Below, in pieces: positions 1 to 6,894 of a DNA stretch of 22,065 nt. The stretch's first letter is position 1. The number at the start of each line of letters is the position of its first letter. The notes under the pieces were generated by a model. The model saw only the letters and a list, made by a program, of their open reading frames with translations, was not told where the DNA came from and made no database searches. A program made the position numbers and the translations under genes. Source of the stretch: a virus; IMG/VR virus record IMGVR_UViG_3300047550_003964, positions 1 through 22,065 of that record; one strand, 5' to 3'.

Positions 1-32
1 CCACACTTTTTGCCCATACCCGTATCTGCCAC
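1..32 (-). CDS. possible 5' end of the next gene (start only)
   Basis: After the HNH gene stops at 44, the minus strand opens a short frame with GTG at 32 and an in-frame ATG at 17, encoding VADTGMGKKCG before the window ends. HNH endonuclease genes of this type very often sit immediately before the small terminase subunit in siphoviruses, so this could be the start of a packaging gene. That is inference from position only: eleven residues are too few to recognise a family, and no strong ribosome binding site is visible upstream of either start codon. Confidence 0.2.
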   Translation of the reverse strand, partial: MADTGMGKKC

Positions 33-43
33 GGGGGGTCAAT

Positions 44-355
44 TTAATTCTGTGCGTTTTTTCCTTTAGATGAATTGCAAACGCGACAAAGCACTTGGAT
101 ATTTTGCAATTCGTTTCTGCCACCATTTTTCAAACTAATTATGTGATCCGCCGTCAGGTCTTGAGTGCTATGGCATAGCCGACAAAATGGTTGCAACTGC
201 CGAGCGAGCTTAGATAACTTCTGCCATTTGTAATCATAGCCTCGCGCTGTTCGTGATGGGCGCAGTGCTTCTCGTTTGCGTTTGCATTCTAAGCAGAGAT
301 GAGAGTTGCGAACTATTGTTCCGCATTGTGAGCAAGGTCTAGGAAGTAATGCCAT
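44..355 (-). CDS. HNH endonuclease (packaging-associated type)
   Basis: This 103-aa protein has an N-terminal Cys4 cluster (C8, C11, C21, C24) and then a classic HNH core: CRLC (C58, C61), the metal-binding DH pair at 70-71, an asparagine-rich middle and CRVCN at 90-94. HNH proteins of this size cooperate with terminase in DNA packaging in HK97-like phages, where they cut at or near cos sites. The gene starts 17 bases inside the end of the upstream endonuclease VII-like gene and is the last complete gene on the minus strand here, consistent with terminase genes lying beyond the edge. The family call is confident; the packaging role is inferred from family and position. Confidence 0.85.
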   Translation of the reverse strand: MALLPRPCSQCGTIVRNSHLCLECKRKREALRPSRTARGYDYKWQKLSKLARQLQPFCRLCHSTQDLTADHIISLKNGGRNELQNIQVLCRVCNSSKGKNAQN

Positions 356-758
356 CGTGTTTCACTAAGTATTCTATTGCCATCGCTAGGCGGGTGGGTG
401 AGTCTTTGAAGAATCCAAGACCCTTGTTGCAATATGAACAAACAATTCCTCGCACAATAAGTGTGTCGTGATTGTGGTCAATGATTAACTTATCATTGCT
501 TTCTTCAGCAGTGATTCCACATATCGCACAACAGTTATTCTGCTTCTGTAATAGTTCGTCATAATGTTGCTGTGCTTCTCGCACAAACTTTCTATGAATC
601 TGTCTGCAATGTTTGCAGATGTTGTGTCTTTTGTTTAATGCTTTGTTAGTGAATCGAAACTCTGTTAAAGGATAATCTGTTCCACACTTACGACACACAC
701 GCGATTCATTCGGCTTCCTCATCATCATCTTCTTCTTCATCCGTTCCGAAGCTCGCAA
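339..758 (-). CDS. Recombination endonuclease VII-like nuclease
   Basis: The C-terminal half carries the T4 endonuclease VII (gp49) type HNH/zinc fold: CAIC near residue 76, then IDHNH near 94 followed by VRGIVCSYCNKGLG, the typical signature. An extra zinc ribbon (CRKC at 22-25, CKHC at 48-51) precedes it. Such enzymes cleave branched DNA (Holliday junctions, Y-forks) and clear structures before packaging. The start is uncertain: TTG at 758 has a GAGG box six bases upstream and overlaps the previous gene by 53 bases, while ATGs at 740 and 728-722 give shorter overlaps but weaker binding sites. It shares this end of the genome with a second HNH nuclease. Confidence 0.82.
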   Translation of the reverse strand: MRASERMKKKMMMRKPNESRVCRKCGTDYPLTEFRFTNKALNKRHNICKHCRQIHRKFVREAQQHYDELLQKQNNCCAICGITAEESNDKLIIDHNHDTLIVRGIVCSYCNKGLGFFKDSPTRLAMAIEYLVKHDGITS

Positions 759-906
759 GACGATCCTCAGTTGGAAGAGAGAGATAACATTGCAGAGTTG
801 CTGCGACTGCTCTATTCAATAACGATTCAATTGCATCGAATGAAAGATTTTGGTCTGTTATCAATTCGGACTCAACATCACCAATGCTTATCGAGATATT
901 TAACAT
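706..906 (-). CDS. hypothetical acidic protein, 66 aa
   Basis: This small protein is of unrecognised family. Residues 1-50 look like a folded helix/strand domain and the end is a run of Asp/Glu (EEEDDDEEAE). The start is well supported: GGAG lies five bases before the ATG at 906, inside the last codons of the upstream gene, which overlaps by seven bases. The acidic tail is encoded by GAA/GAT repeats that also serve, in another frame, as the beginning of the endonuclease VII-like gene, so part of the acidity may reflect the dual coding. No function is assigned. Confidence 0.6.
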   Translation of the reverse strand: MLNISISIGDVESELITDQNLSFDAIESLLNRAVAATLQCYLSLPTEDRLASFGTDEEEDDDEEAE

Positions 907-1103
907 TGTAGCTCCAAGCGCATATCAAGCAAATCATCTATGAACTCGTCAACAATATCGCGTTGGCGTTGGGTGTAGTGAGGAAGGTTGCGTGCCTTGG
1001 TAGCGTGACCAAGGGCTTCATCGATTTCGTGGATGGATTGTTCCGAGATAGGGAACTCTGATAACGAAAGTGTAGCAGAGAACCTTGACAACATTCTAGG
1101 CAT
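900..1103 (-). CDS. hypothetical helical protein, 67 aa
   Basis: This short, predominantly helical, mildly acidic protein matches no family I recognise. GAGG stands eight bases ahead of the ATG at 1103, and the gene overlaps its neighbours on both sides by a few bases, so it is translated as part of the early operon. The C-terminal half, with a QRQRDIVDEF segment, looks amphipathic and could mediate dimerisation. Function is unknown. Confidence 0.6.
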   Translation of the reverse strand: MPRMLSRFSATLSLSEFPISEQSIHEIDEALGHATKARNLPHYTQRQRDIVDEFIDDLLDMRLELQC

Positions 1104-1836
1104 TTTGTTGCCTCACTTTCATTAGGGCTTGCAGGTCGTAAGTAGAACCGCGTTTCTCAATTCCAAACTTCTTAACTGCTCGATAAACCTCTCGCTCTGT
1201 CATTTGTAGCCAAGCAGCAATCGCCTCGATGTCGAGAAAGAATCTGCGATTCGGGTTGCTCATTGCTAGTGCCACCAATCTCAAGACCGACCAACTTTGT
1301 TTGCATCCAAAGCAACTGACATCTTGTGACATTTGTTCGACATCAATGACAACAAAACGATTGCAGTCATCAGTCGGACAAGGAATCCTTCTTGCCTGTT
1401 CTTTGAACTTTTTGGCGGCTGCACGACCCCTAGCGTGTAGCCCCCAAACTTCCCCTGCGAAGTCTAACGCCCACGGCTGAGTCAATGTCCAAGAAAGGTG
1501 GGCAATGTGGAACTCACAAGTTGCCAGGACTTCAAGGTCAGTGGTCGGCTCCCTCTTAACTAAGGCAGGCGGTGTCAACTGCCGGTCGCGCCTGATTATC
1601 TCTTCCCATCCGTGAAGGATGGCAAGAAGGTCAGTTGCCATTGAGAAGTCCAAGGCATTGACATTGATACCGATAGAGCGTTCGGCGCTGACCGCGCCAC
1701 TGCCGGTGCGTGATGGCTCAAGGTAGAAGCCTGCCTCGAACTGCAACTGTGGCAGCTCCTTGAAAATGGCCCTAAGGCGACCGAAGCAACTGCGACACTC
1801 GCCTTGCACTTCATTCTTACAGACTAGACATTGCAT
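1096..1836 (-). CDS. zinc-finger and helix-turn-helix DNA-binding protein
   Basis: This 246-aa protein has an N-terminal zinc cluster (CLVC at 3-6, CRSC at 14-17). A second CxxxxC/CxxC pair follows in the last third (CPTDDC near 152, CFGC near 174). The C-terminus resembles a MerR/excisionase-like winged helix-turn-helix: the segment after LDIEAIAAWL contains TEREVYRAVKKFGI and then a short wing. Proteins with this zinc-ribbon plus HTH layout are common in actinophage early regions and are presumed regulators or replication accessories. The ATG at 1836 shares one base with the upstream stop (TGATG), with AAAGG nine bases before it. It lies downstream of the repeat region at 2186-2292, a possible target; that is inference. 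Confidence 0.65.
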   Translation of the reverse strand: MQCLVCKNEVQGECRSCFGRLRAIFKELPQLQFEAGFYLEPSRTGSGAVSAERSIGINVNALDFSMATDLLAILHGWEEIIRRDRQLTPPALVKREPTTDLEVLATCEFHIAHLSWTLTQPWALDFAGEVWGLHARGRAAAKKFKEQARRIPCPTDDCNRFVVIDVEQMSQDVSCFGCKQSWSVLRLVALAMSNPNRRFFLDIEAIAAWLQMTEREVYRAVKKFGIEKRGSTYDLQALMKVRQQNA

Positions 1837-2168
1837 CAGAACGGCCTTTCCACATAGTCAAGCTCTTTCCAATAGTTCGGCGGTATCACTTCAAAGAGTT
1901 TGTAGGATGAGCAGTGATGCTCTCCCAAGATGACTGACCTCTTGGTCTTGCCCCACTTGATTCTGTTGGCACTTCTCTCAACCGCCTCAAAGGACACCTT
2001 GGTCTTGTGGCACTCAAAGGTCATCAGGTTGTTGATCCGTTTGATTATCTCTTCCTCAATGGTCAAGACAGGAGTATCAAGTCGGCGGGCAAAGCCAGCC
2101 CAACTTATCCCCGCCCAAATGAGGCTGCCACACCTTGAGCAATTTATAGGCTTGAAATCTTGATTCAT
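1836..2168 (-). CDS. hypothetical zinc-ribbon protein, 110 aa
   Basis: The protein has an N-terminal CSRC (C10, C13) and the motif LIWAGISWAGFARRLD, followed by a helical middle and a late CH/HHC group near residues 53 and 84-86 that could complete a zinc site. This layout recurs in actinophage genomes as a conserved protein of unknown role. It is the first gene after the repeat-rich intergenic region, and AAGGA sits six bases before the ATG at 2168. It could be a single-strand or repeat-binding protein, but the sequence gives no direct proof. Confidence 0.6.
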   Translation of the reverse strand: MNQDFKPINCSRCGSLIWAGISWAGFARRLDTPVLTIEEEIIKRINNLMTFECHKTKVSFEAVERSANRIKWGKTKRSVILGEHHCSSYKLFEVIPPNYWKELDYVERPF

Positions 2169-2192
2169 CTGTTCCTTCTCGCTGCTGAACCG

Positions 2193-2237
2193 AACCGAAC
2201 CTGAACCCCTCTAAAGAGGGGGTTCAGAGGTTCGGTT
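2193..2237. repeat. long imperfect inverted repeat (hairpin)
   Basis: The arms AACCGAACCT (2193-2202) and AGGTTCGGTT (2228-2237) are perfect reverse complements. The inner arms GAACCCCTCT and AGAGGGGGTTC continue the stem, with one bulged G and a two-base offset, around a small A-rich loop at about 2213-2215. The outer arm is the same 10-mer as the tandem copies at 2263-2292, so the hairpin is built from the repeat unit. No T-run follows it on either strand, which argues against a simple rho-independent terminator. Confidence 0.75.
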
Positions 2238-2262
2238 AGTCGGTGCTTTTGTGACTTTTTAT

Positions 2263-2292
2263 AGGTTCGGTTAGGTTCAGTCAGGTTCAGTT
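2263..2292 (+). repeat. three tandem 10-bp iteron-like repeats
   Basis: AGGTTCGGTT (2263-2272), AGGTTCAGTC (2273-2282) and AGGTTCAGTT (2283-2292) are head-to-tail copies of one 10-mer, i.e. one copy per DNA turn and all on the same helix face. Further copies occur in the hairpin arms. Ten-bp phasing suggests cooperative binding of a replication initiator or repressor. The repeats abut the 3' end of the PrimPol-helicase gene, with its stop at 2299. Confidence 0.7.
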
Positions 2293-2298
2293 GGACAT

Positions 2299-4365
2299 TC
2301 ACGACTCAGGTGTCCAAGTCTTAACATCGTGAGCCAAAAAGGTGTTTCGGTGAGAGTAAAGATTCTTCTGACCTGATTGCCTAATTGTCACCGCCCCTTG
2401 AGCTACTAGCGAGTCAAGAGCAACTCTGACCATATCGCTGCCCATTCCTATACCCTCATCTCGAAGTCGCTTCTTGATGTCATTAAAGTTCATCTCGTAG
2501 CCGTGCTTCTCAAGGAAGTTAGAAATCTGCTCCATTCGTTGATCCGCGTTGCTCGTGACAATCGCGCCACCCGATATGGACACAGAAATCCCACCATCAG
2601 GAAGGCTTCGTAGGTTGGCAACGCCGACCGTCTTGGCATCGGGGCAGATGGCACGGACAAAGCCAGGCCTATCCTTGGTGCAAGTTATATCAAGGGCTCC
2701 GTCAATGCCTCTGCCAAATGGCATCGCCACCGACACGGCAAAGGCCGCGCCGTCAATGTCAGCTCTCTTGGCTTGGGCTCCGATGGCATAGTTGCCTCGG
2801 TTGTCCTTTGATTTTGTGACATGGTCGATGGTGAGAATGCCAGCGCCACCGATCCTCAAGGGCTTCAAAATTGTCTGTGAGAAGAAGGTTGCATCCTTAT
2901 TCTTCTCTAAATCTAAGCCCATCAGGTTCATCGCGGCATTGACACCATCAACGACAATGAGGCTCGGTAGGTAGGCCATAATCTCAGTCTTCATCAATTC
3001 GCCAACACCTGCTTCGAGTTTTGAGTCAGGGTTTGCATACCTAAAGAACTTGAACTTATCTGTTGGCACCTTCATTGTCTTTAGGCGATTGAGAATGCCT
3101 CTTGCCGAGTCTTCAAAGTCTAAATAGAAGACGATGTTGTTCTTAGCAAGTTCTTGCCTGATTGCTTCCAATGCGAGCCAAGTCTTACCACTTTCAGATT
3201 CACCGAAGAGGGCATTTATCTTGCCTGCATAGATTAGACAGTTCCCATCCTCTCGTCTAAGCATTGATGGCGCAGGCTCATCTTCTAGTTCTAACTCTTG
3301 AATCTGTTTTGGTATCCAAGAAGACTCAAAAGGTTGACCTTCTTCATCGTGGAGTTGAACTAAGGCAGGTGAGTGAACTTCTAAGGTCTGAAGTTCTTTT
3401 CTTGCCTCGCCGTAGCCTTGCTCACGCAGAGCCTTGGCAGAGGCGGTGAAGTTGCCTTGGTGTTCAACGATAGTGAAGACTGCAAACTTGCTATAACTTC
3501 TCTCAGCTTCAAATTGTGTGCTACTTGAAAAGACATAGAACTTGTCATTGCCGGCGTGATTTGTGGTCGCGCTTATGCCTTCAGACTTGCCTGGTCTTCT
3601 CCAAGAGGTCACACCTGCCTTGTTGGTATAGACCTTTTTCCAACCTAAAGGCTCAAGTATCTGCTCCCAAGTGACTTTGGCGTTGTAATCATCACCAGGA
3701 GTTAAATTGACACCTTTTGGCGCAAGTTCTTCGGTGACAAACTCGACCTTGGGAACTGAATCAAAGGTTTCAAATAATTTGTGTAGTTGGTCGCGCTCGG
3801 CCACCGTCAGTGTCGGGATGCTATTGGCACCGCCAACCAACATCTTCCACGCTCCGCCCGAAGGATGGCAAGAGCCTGCCGATGGCGCGACAATGACAAA
3901 GCCGCCTTCGCCTCTTGTTTCGGCTAGGACATCAATCCCGCCATTTTCTCCTGGCCTTCTTGCAAGTTTGGTGTTGCCAGGCACAATTCCGTCAATGCGA
4001 TAGAGCCAATGAATCCCGCCTGATGGAGTCATCTCCACATAGCCGTTGTTTATCCGATCCCATACATTGCCAAGGCCTGCATTATTTGCCATCTCTTTTA
4101 AGTCAAGGTGCATCTTGTCGGCAACTGCTCTTCCTTCTAGCTCTAGCATCTCAAGATTGCCACTGACTTTTCCGCAGATGACACCGACACCTTCGGCGTT
4201 TGCAAACCAAGAAAGTAATTCTTGCGGGCTTGGCAGGCGTTCTTGATACAACTTCCAATTTGCAAGTGCAGGCCTCTTAGAACCATCAGTTGCAACCGGC
4301 ACCGCACAGATGCCATTGGCAGCGAACTCAAGTCCTGTTCGTAAGATTTCCCCCGTCATTGTCAT
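2299..4365 (-). CDS. PrimPol-helicase (bifunctional primase/polymerase with RecA-like ATPase)
   Basis: The 688-aa replication protein starts with an archaeo-eukaryotic-type Prim-Pol domain (about 10-180): LEMLELEGRA at 71-80 at the first catalytic acid position, GGIHWLYR at 116-123, and GFVIVAPSAGS near 155 followed by HPSG. A linker leads to a RecA-like P-loop ATPase: Walker A GESESGKT (388-395), Walker B LIVVDG (469-474) and a motif-3-like LTIDH (511-515). The last 80 residues form a winged-helix-like domain. Such proteins prime and unwind phage DNA at the fork. The usual first DxD is ExE here. The start at 4365 follows the upstream stop by one base, and the adjacent repeats at 2186-2292 may be its origin. 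Confidence 0.88.
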   Translation of the reverse strand: MTMTGEILRTGLEFAANGICAVPVATDGSKRPALANWKLYQERLPSPQELLSWFANAEGVGVICGKVSGNLEMLELEGRAVADKMHLDLKEMANNAGLGNVWDRINNGYVEMTPSGGIHWLYRIDGIVPGNTKLARRPGENGGIDVLAETRGEGGFVIVAPSAGSCHPSGGAWKMLVGGANSIPTLTVAERDQLHKLFETFDSVPKVEFVTEELAPKGVNLTPGDDYNAKVTWEQILEPLGWKKVYTNKAGVTSWRRPGKSEGISATTNHAGNDKFYVFSSSTQFEAERSYSKFAVFTIVEHQGNFTASAKALREQGYGEARKELQTLEVHSPALVQLHDEEGQPFESSWIPKQIQELELEDEPAPSMLRREDGNCLIYAGKINALFGESESGKTWLALEAIRQELAKNNIVFYLDFEDSARGILNRLKTMKVPTDKFKFFRYANPDSKLEAGVGELMKTEIMAYLPSLIVVDGVNAAMNLMGLDLEKNKDATFFSQTILKPLRIGGAGILTIDHVTKSKDNRGNYAIGAQAKRADIDGAAFAVSVAMPFGRGIDGALDITCTKDRPGFVRAICPDAKTVGVANLRSLPDGGISVSISGGAIVTSNADQRMEQISNFLEKHGYEMNFNDIKKRLRDEGIGMGSDMVRVALDSLVAQGAVTIRQSGQKNLYSHRNTFLAHDVKTWTPES

Positions 4366-4366
4366 A

Positions 4367-4576
4367 TTAAATTGACCACCATCCCCTAATCGTTCCCCCT
4401 AGTGGGCAGATGTTCCAATCTGCCTTGCCATCTCTTATCCATTGCTTATGAAGTTCTATTTGAAACTCAAAATCTGTTTCGTGAGTGTCACGCCCGCAGT
4501 CAGGACATATTGGAACTCCAATGGTTTCGAAGATGTGGCGACAAGGCTTCTCTTCCTTCAACTGTTGATGGGTCAT
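4367..4576 (-). CDS. small zinc-ribbon protein, 69 aa
   Basis: The protein has C12 and H14, then CPDC (C24, C27) and a nearby histidine, so one zinc site is likely. The tail is Trp/Gly-rich and ends GWWSI. Small proteins of this kind (CPDCG then THE, ending in WWSI) are frequent among actinophage replication genes, with no known role. GAGGTG lies five bases before the ATG at 4576, a strong binding site. The first 77 bases are shared in another frame with the gene upstream. Confidence 0.65.
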   Translation of the reverse strand: MTHQQLKEEKPCRHIFETIGVPICPDCGRDTHETDFEFQIELHKQWIRDGKADWNICPLGGTIRGWWSI

Positions 4577-4715
4577 TATTCACCTCTAAATATCCTTCGA
4601 GCTTTAACTGTTCGACAATTGCAAGACCCATCTGAAAAGGTGTATCAGGCAAGGCCATTTCATATAACCGCCACAAGATATTAGCGATGGCACCTTCAGG
4701 CGAGTGGCGGCTCAT
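4500..4715 (-). CDS. hypothetical protein, 71 aa
   Basis: The start is well supported: ATG at 4715 overlaps the methyltransferase stop as ATGA, and GAGGGG lies nine bases upstream. Residues 1-45 look like a compact helical domain (ILWRLYEMALPDTP, then LAIVEQLKLEGYLEV). The last 26 residues are read from the same bases as the N-terminus of the next gene and look like unconstrained overlap. The native protein may normally end sooner, or a frameshift may have extended it. Function is unknown. Confidence 0.55.
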   Translation of the reverse strand: MSRHSPEGAIANILWRLYEMALPDTPFQMGLAIVEQLKLEGYLEVNNDPSTVEGREALSPHLRNHWSSNMS

Positions 4716-6034
4716 AGCAAGAACCCCTCATTATCACTTACTGCAAACTCAATTCTTGCCTTAGCAATTGGCAAATACTCATCGGTCATTTCAACTCCGA
4801 TAAACTTAAATCCTTCATACATCGCAGCCTTGCCGGTTGAACCTGAGCCCATAAACAGATCAAGGACAATTCCGTTCGGCGGTGTGATTAGTCGGCATAA
4901 GTAGCGCATTAAGTCTGTTGGCTTAACTGTTGGGTGATGGTTTTGTCCTGCTGCTTTGATAGAAACATAAGCTCCGCCAACTTCGGTCAAGCCACCGACA
5001 CCTAAAGTTTGTTTTACCTCAAACCCATCAAGCCCCTCATTCCTGTCGCGCTTGCTTGCCTTGGCGCAGTAAAAGAAGCGGGCGGCGCTGCCGAATCCGT
5101 CTTTTTCGCCTTGACCAAAGTATTCAGATTTTCCGCCACCAAATTCGCCATAACCTGTCACTTTTGTTTTTGACCAATGACCACCACCTGCTTTGTCTGG
5201 AAACAACGCCACAACCTCGTCACTGCCATCGTGAATGACATTGGCAGGCCAACGGCCTAGTTCTTTCAGTTTTGCAAGAGCCGCTTGTTGTCCAGGCGAT
5301 TCCAAAACTCGCGCCTTGTATTCCTCATCGGTTTCGTCATTCAATTGTGTAGCAAGTTTCTGAATCGGCCTGCCAACTAATCCATCAAAGTTATCACCAC
5401 TTGCAACCCTCGCACCATCAATGTTCAACCCGCCGGTGCCATAGGTCAGCACATTGGCGGCGACAGTGCCCGTGAGAGGCTTGCGAGCTAAGACCATCGG
5501 TTCGTGAGCAGGCTTTAGTGCCGTTCCCCAACCTTCCCATTGCTTGGCTTCATCCGTTGTTGCCTTAGTTATGTAATCTGTTTTTCCAACTGTTCCTGAT
5601 TCATACAAAGTGTTGTCTTTAGTTGCATTTTCTCTTGAATTAGGATTACGACCAAGAACTTCTCGCTCTGCGCCAGCCTGCTTGTCAATTGCCTTGCTGA
5701 CATCGTGCGACTTAGGAAAGCCACTGCCATAAATCCACATTATTTGGTCGCGTATCTCAAAGCCTGCATCCTCGATGGCGACCGCCATTCTGTGATAGGT
5801 GCGAGAGCCTGAGAAGGCAATGAGATGACCGCCAGGCTTTAACACTCTCAGCGCCTCGCGCCAAGTCGCAGGATCAAAGGCAACGCCGCTTGCATCCCAA
5901 CTCTTGCCCATAAAGCCAAGCTCATACGGCGGGTCGGTGACAATGGCATCAACACTATTTTCTGCCAAGGTCGGCAGGATTTGCCTGTTGTCGCCGTGAT
6001 AAATTGCGAATTGCTCCGTGCTTGCGTAAAGCAT
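4712..6034 (-). CDS. DNA methyltransferase, beta-class (N6-adenine or N4-cytosine)
   Basis: The catalytic motif IV, DPPY, is at residues 34-37. The AdoMet-binding motif I, FMGSGSTG, is at 394-401, just before VEM. Motif IV before motif I is the circular order of beta-class amino-methyltransferases. The roughly 350 residues between them are long for the family and should hold the target recognition domain. GGGGAG lies a few bases before the ATG at 6034. No restriction endonuclease is visible beside it, so this looks like an orphan phage enzyme that modifies phage DNA against host restriction or marks replication or packaging sites. The target sequence cannot be read from the protein. Confidence 0.9.
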   Translation of the reverse strand: MLYASTEQFAIYHGDNRQILPTLAENSVDAIVTDPPYELGFMGKSWDASGVAFDPATWREALRVLKPGGHLIAFSGSRTYHRMAVAIEDAGFEIRDQIMWIYGSGFPKSHDVSKAIDKQAGAEREVLGRNPNSRENATKDNTLYESGTVGKTDYITKATTDEAKQWEGWGTALKPAHEPMVLARKPLTGTVAANVLTYGTGGLNIDGARVASGDNFDGLVGRPIQKLATQLNDETDEEYKARVLESPGQQAALAKLKELGRWPANVIHDGSDEVVALFPDKAGGGHWSKTKVTGYGEFGGGKSEYFGQGEKDGFGSAARFFYCAKASKRDRNEGLDGFEVKQTLGVGGLTEVGGAYVSIKAAGQNHHPTVKPTDLMRYLCRLITPPNGIVLDLFMGSGSTGKAAMYEGFKFIGVEMTDEYLPIAKARIEFAVSDNEGFLL

Positions 6035-6059
6035 TTACTCCCCTAACTTAAATTGTCGA

Positions 6060-6124
6060 GTGCAGTGGCAGGAATCGAACCTGCCGATGAATGACCCCGT
6101 ATCTCATCGCTCCCAAGCACTGCT
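6060..6124 (-). tRNA. tRNA-like element, D-arm-less, possible ACG (Arg) anticodon
   Basis: On the minus strand GCAGTG (6123-6118) pairs with CACTGC (6067-6062) as an acceptor-like stem. Inside it is a textbook T-arm, GCAGG-TTCGATT-CCTGC (6084-6068). Before that comes a hairpin whose loop can be read as T33 followed by ACG (6100-6098). Only about ten bases stand where a D-arm should be, the anticodon stem has a G-G mismatch in that register, position 1-72 is A-A, and CCA is not encoded. It is therefore either a degenerate tRNA, a tRNA 3'-end copy such as an attachment core, or another structured RNA. A functional tRNA is not established. Confidence 0.4.
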
Positions 6125-6197
6125 TGGTTGCCCGTGGAAAGGTAGGACACAGGCAACCTTATGATGCAAGACGGTGACGGAAGGAAAACCGCCTTGC
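6113..6197 (-). ncRNA. structured non-coding segment upstream of the tRNA-like element
   Basis: Three inverted repeats fill the gap between the genes. CCAAGC/GCTTGG (6113-6118, 6122-6127) is a tight 6-bp hairpin. GGTTGCC/GGCAACC (6126-6132, 6152-6158) is a 7-bp stem. GCAAGACGG/CCGCCTTGC (6166-6174, 6189-6197) is a 9-bp stem with one mismatch. With the tRNA-like part, about 135 bases between the stop at 6206 and the methyltransferase start can fold. No open frame with a binding site was found. It could be an ncRNA, a processing signal or an attenuator; only the pairing is seen directly. Confidence 0.4.
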
Positions 6198-6205
6198 TTT
6201 CACAT

Positions 6206-6676
6206 TTATAGTGGCTTTGCTCCAAGTTGTGCGAGCAGAGCTGCAACTTCAGGTGTTAGACCCGCAGTTGGATTTGCAACCGATGCCACCGGCGCAGCCG
6301 CCGCCGCCGCCACAGGCGCAGGCGTTGCCGCAAGATAAGCATTTGCCTTTGCAATTGCTGTTGCATCGCTTGTGGCATCTAGCAGAATCCACGGCGCGCT
6401 CTTGCCAGGCTTGGCAGGGCCTTGGCCGATGCGGGCAAGAACCTTCTGATTTAGTTTTGTCTTTAGCGCATTGCGTAGGGCGACATTGAACCAAAGCAGC
6501 GAGTTGTGCGCGGTATTGGTGTCAAGATCATAGACATTGACTTCGACTGCCTCGGCAATGCCGTGGACAGTTTGAATCCCTGTCTTGTATTCAGTAGGTG
6601 TGATTATGAGCAAGTGATTGGCAAGGTCTGCCACTTTCACTGACTCGCTTTGATTTCCTGGTGATGCGAAGGTCAT
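6206..6676 (-). CDS. conserved phage protein, possible single-strand DNA-binding accessory
   Basis: The first roughly 105 residues of this 156-aa protein look like a compact beta-rich domain (ADLANHLLIITPTEYKTG, then VNVYDLDTN, then KVLARIGQG). A low-complexity Ala/Pro/Val linker (about 112-135) and a short helix follow. A folded N-terminal domain plus disordered tail is the layout of phage SSB-like proteins, and the neighbours are recombination and replication genes. No diagnostic motif proves it. AAAGGAG precedes the ATG at 6676. The C-terminal GCN-rich repeats produce long spurious frames on both strands. Confidence 0.6.
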   Translation of the reverse strand: MTFASPGNQSESVKVADLANHLLIITPTEYKTGIQTVHGIAEAVEVNVYDLDTNTAHNSLLWFNVALRNALKTKLNQKVLARIGQGPAKPGKSAPWILLDATSDATAIAKANAYLAATPAPVAAAAAAPVASVANPTAGLTPEVAALLAQLGAKPL

Positions 6677-6894
6677 TCCCCCGACTCCTTTTCTATTTTG
6701 TTTGCTTCATCTTCTTCGTTGTTTTTTACTATGTCATTGATTGTCACTTCAATGTCGTTTTCATCAGCTTCTTCAGTTGTTTCAATCCAACAGTAGGCAA
6801 CAGAGCCACCGCGCATTCCAATCAGCCAAGCGACAGAATTGAGGATTCTTGCTTCCCAATGCTTCATTGGGCTAATTACGAGTCGCGGTTTCAC
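6673..6894 (-). CDS. hypothetical acidic protein, 73 aa
   Basis: The N-terminal half is basic to neutral with a WLIGMRGGSVAYCWIET core. The second half is strongly acidic and probably helical or disordered. The frame begins with GTG at 6894, with AAGG eight bases before it, overlapping the exonuclease end by 23 bases; an ATG at 6867 is the alternative but lacks a binding site. The stop overlaps the next gene as ATGA. It is unrecognised; being tucked between an exonuclease and a possible ssDNA-binding protein suggests a recombination accessory role, which is only an inference. Confidence 0.5.
   Translation of the reverse strand: MKPRLVISPMKHWEARILNSVAWLIGMRGGSVAYCWIETTEEADENDIEVTINDIVKNNEEDEANKIEKESGE

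Larger units (their letters stand above)
2169..2298. other. intergenic region with repeats, candidate replication origin or operator
   Basis: This is the only sizeable non-coding gap between the PrimPol-helicase and the genes after it. It contains a long imperfect hairpin and three tandem 10-mers, annotated separately. Between them lies an AT-rich stretch (TGACTTTTTATA at about 2252-2263). Short directly repeated sites with an adjacent AT-rich segment beside a replication gene are the standard makeup of an iteron origin. An operator plus terminator is the alternative. No clear sigma70-type promoter pair was seen. Confidence 0.5.

Noticed and set aside
2193-2237. Hairpin as a rho-independent terminator
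   Set aside because: No T-run follows on either strand and the arm is a copy of the iteron unit.
6043-6246. Minus-strand frame over the tRNA-like region
   Set aside because: No binding site, it overlaps a real gene's end and the sequence is explained better by RNA pairing.
6211-6489. Plus-strand Pro/Gln/His-rich open frame opposite the Ala/Pro tail of the 6206-6676 protein
   Set aside because: Arises from GCN-rich codons of the real minus-strand gene; no binding site, low complexity throughout.
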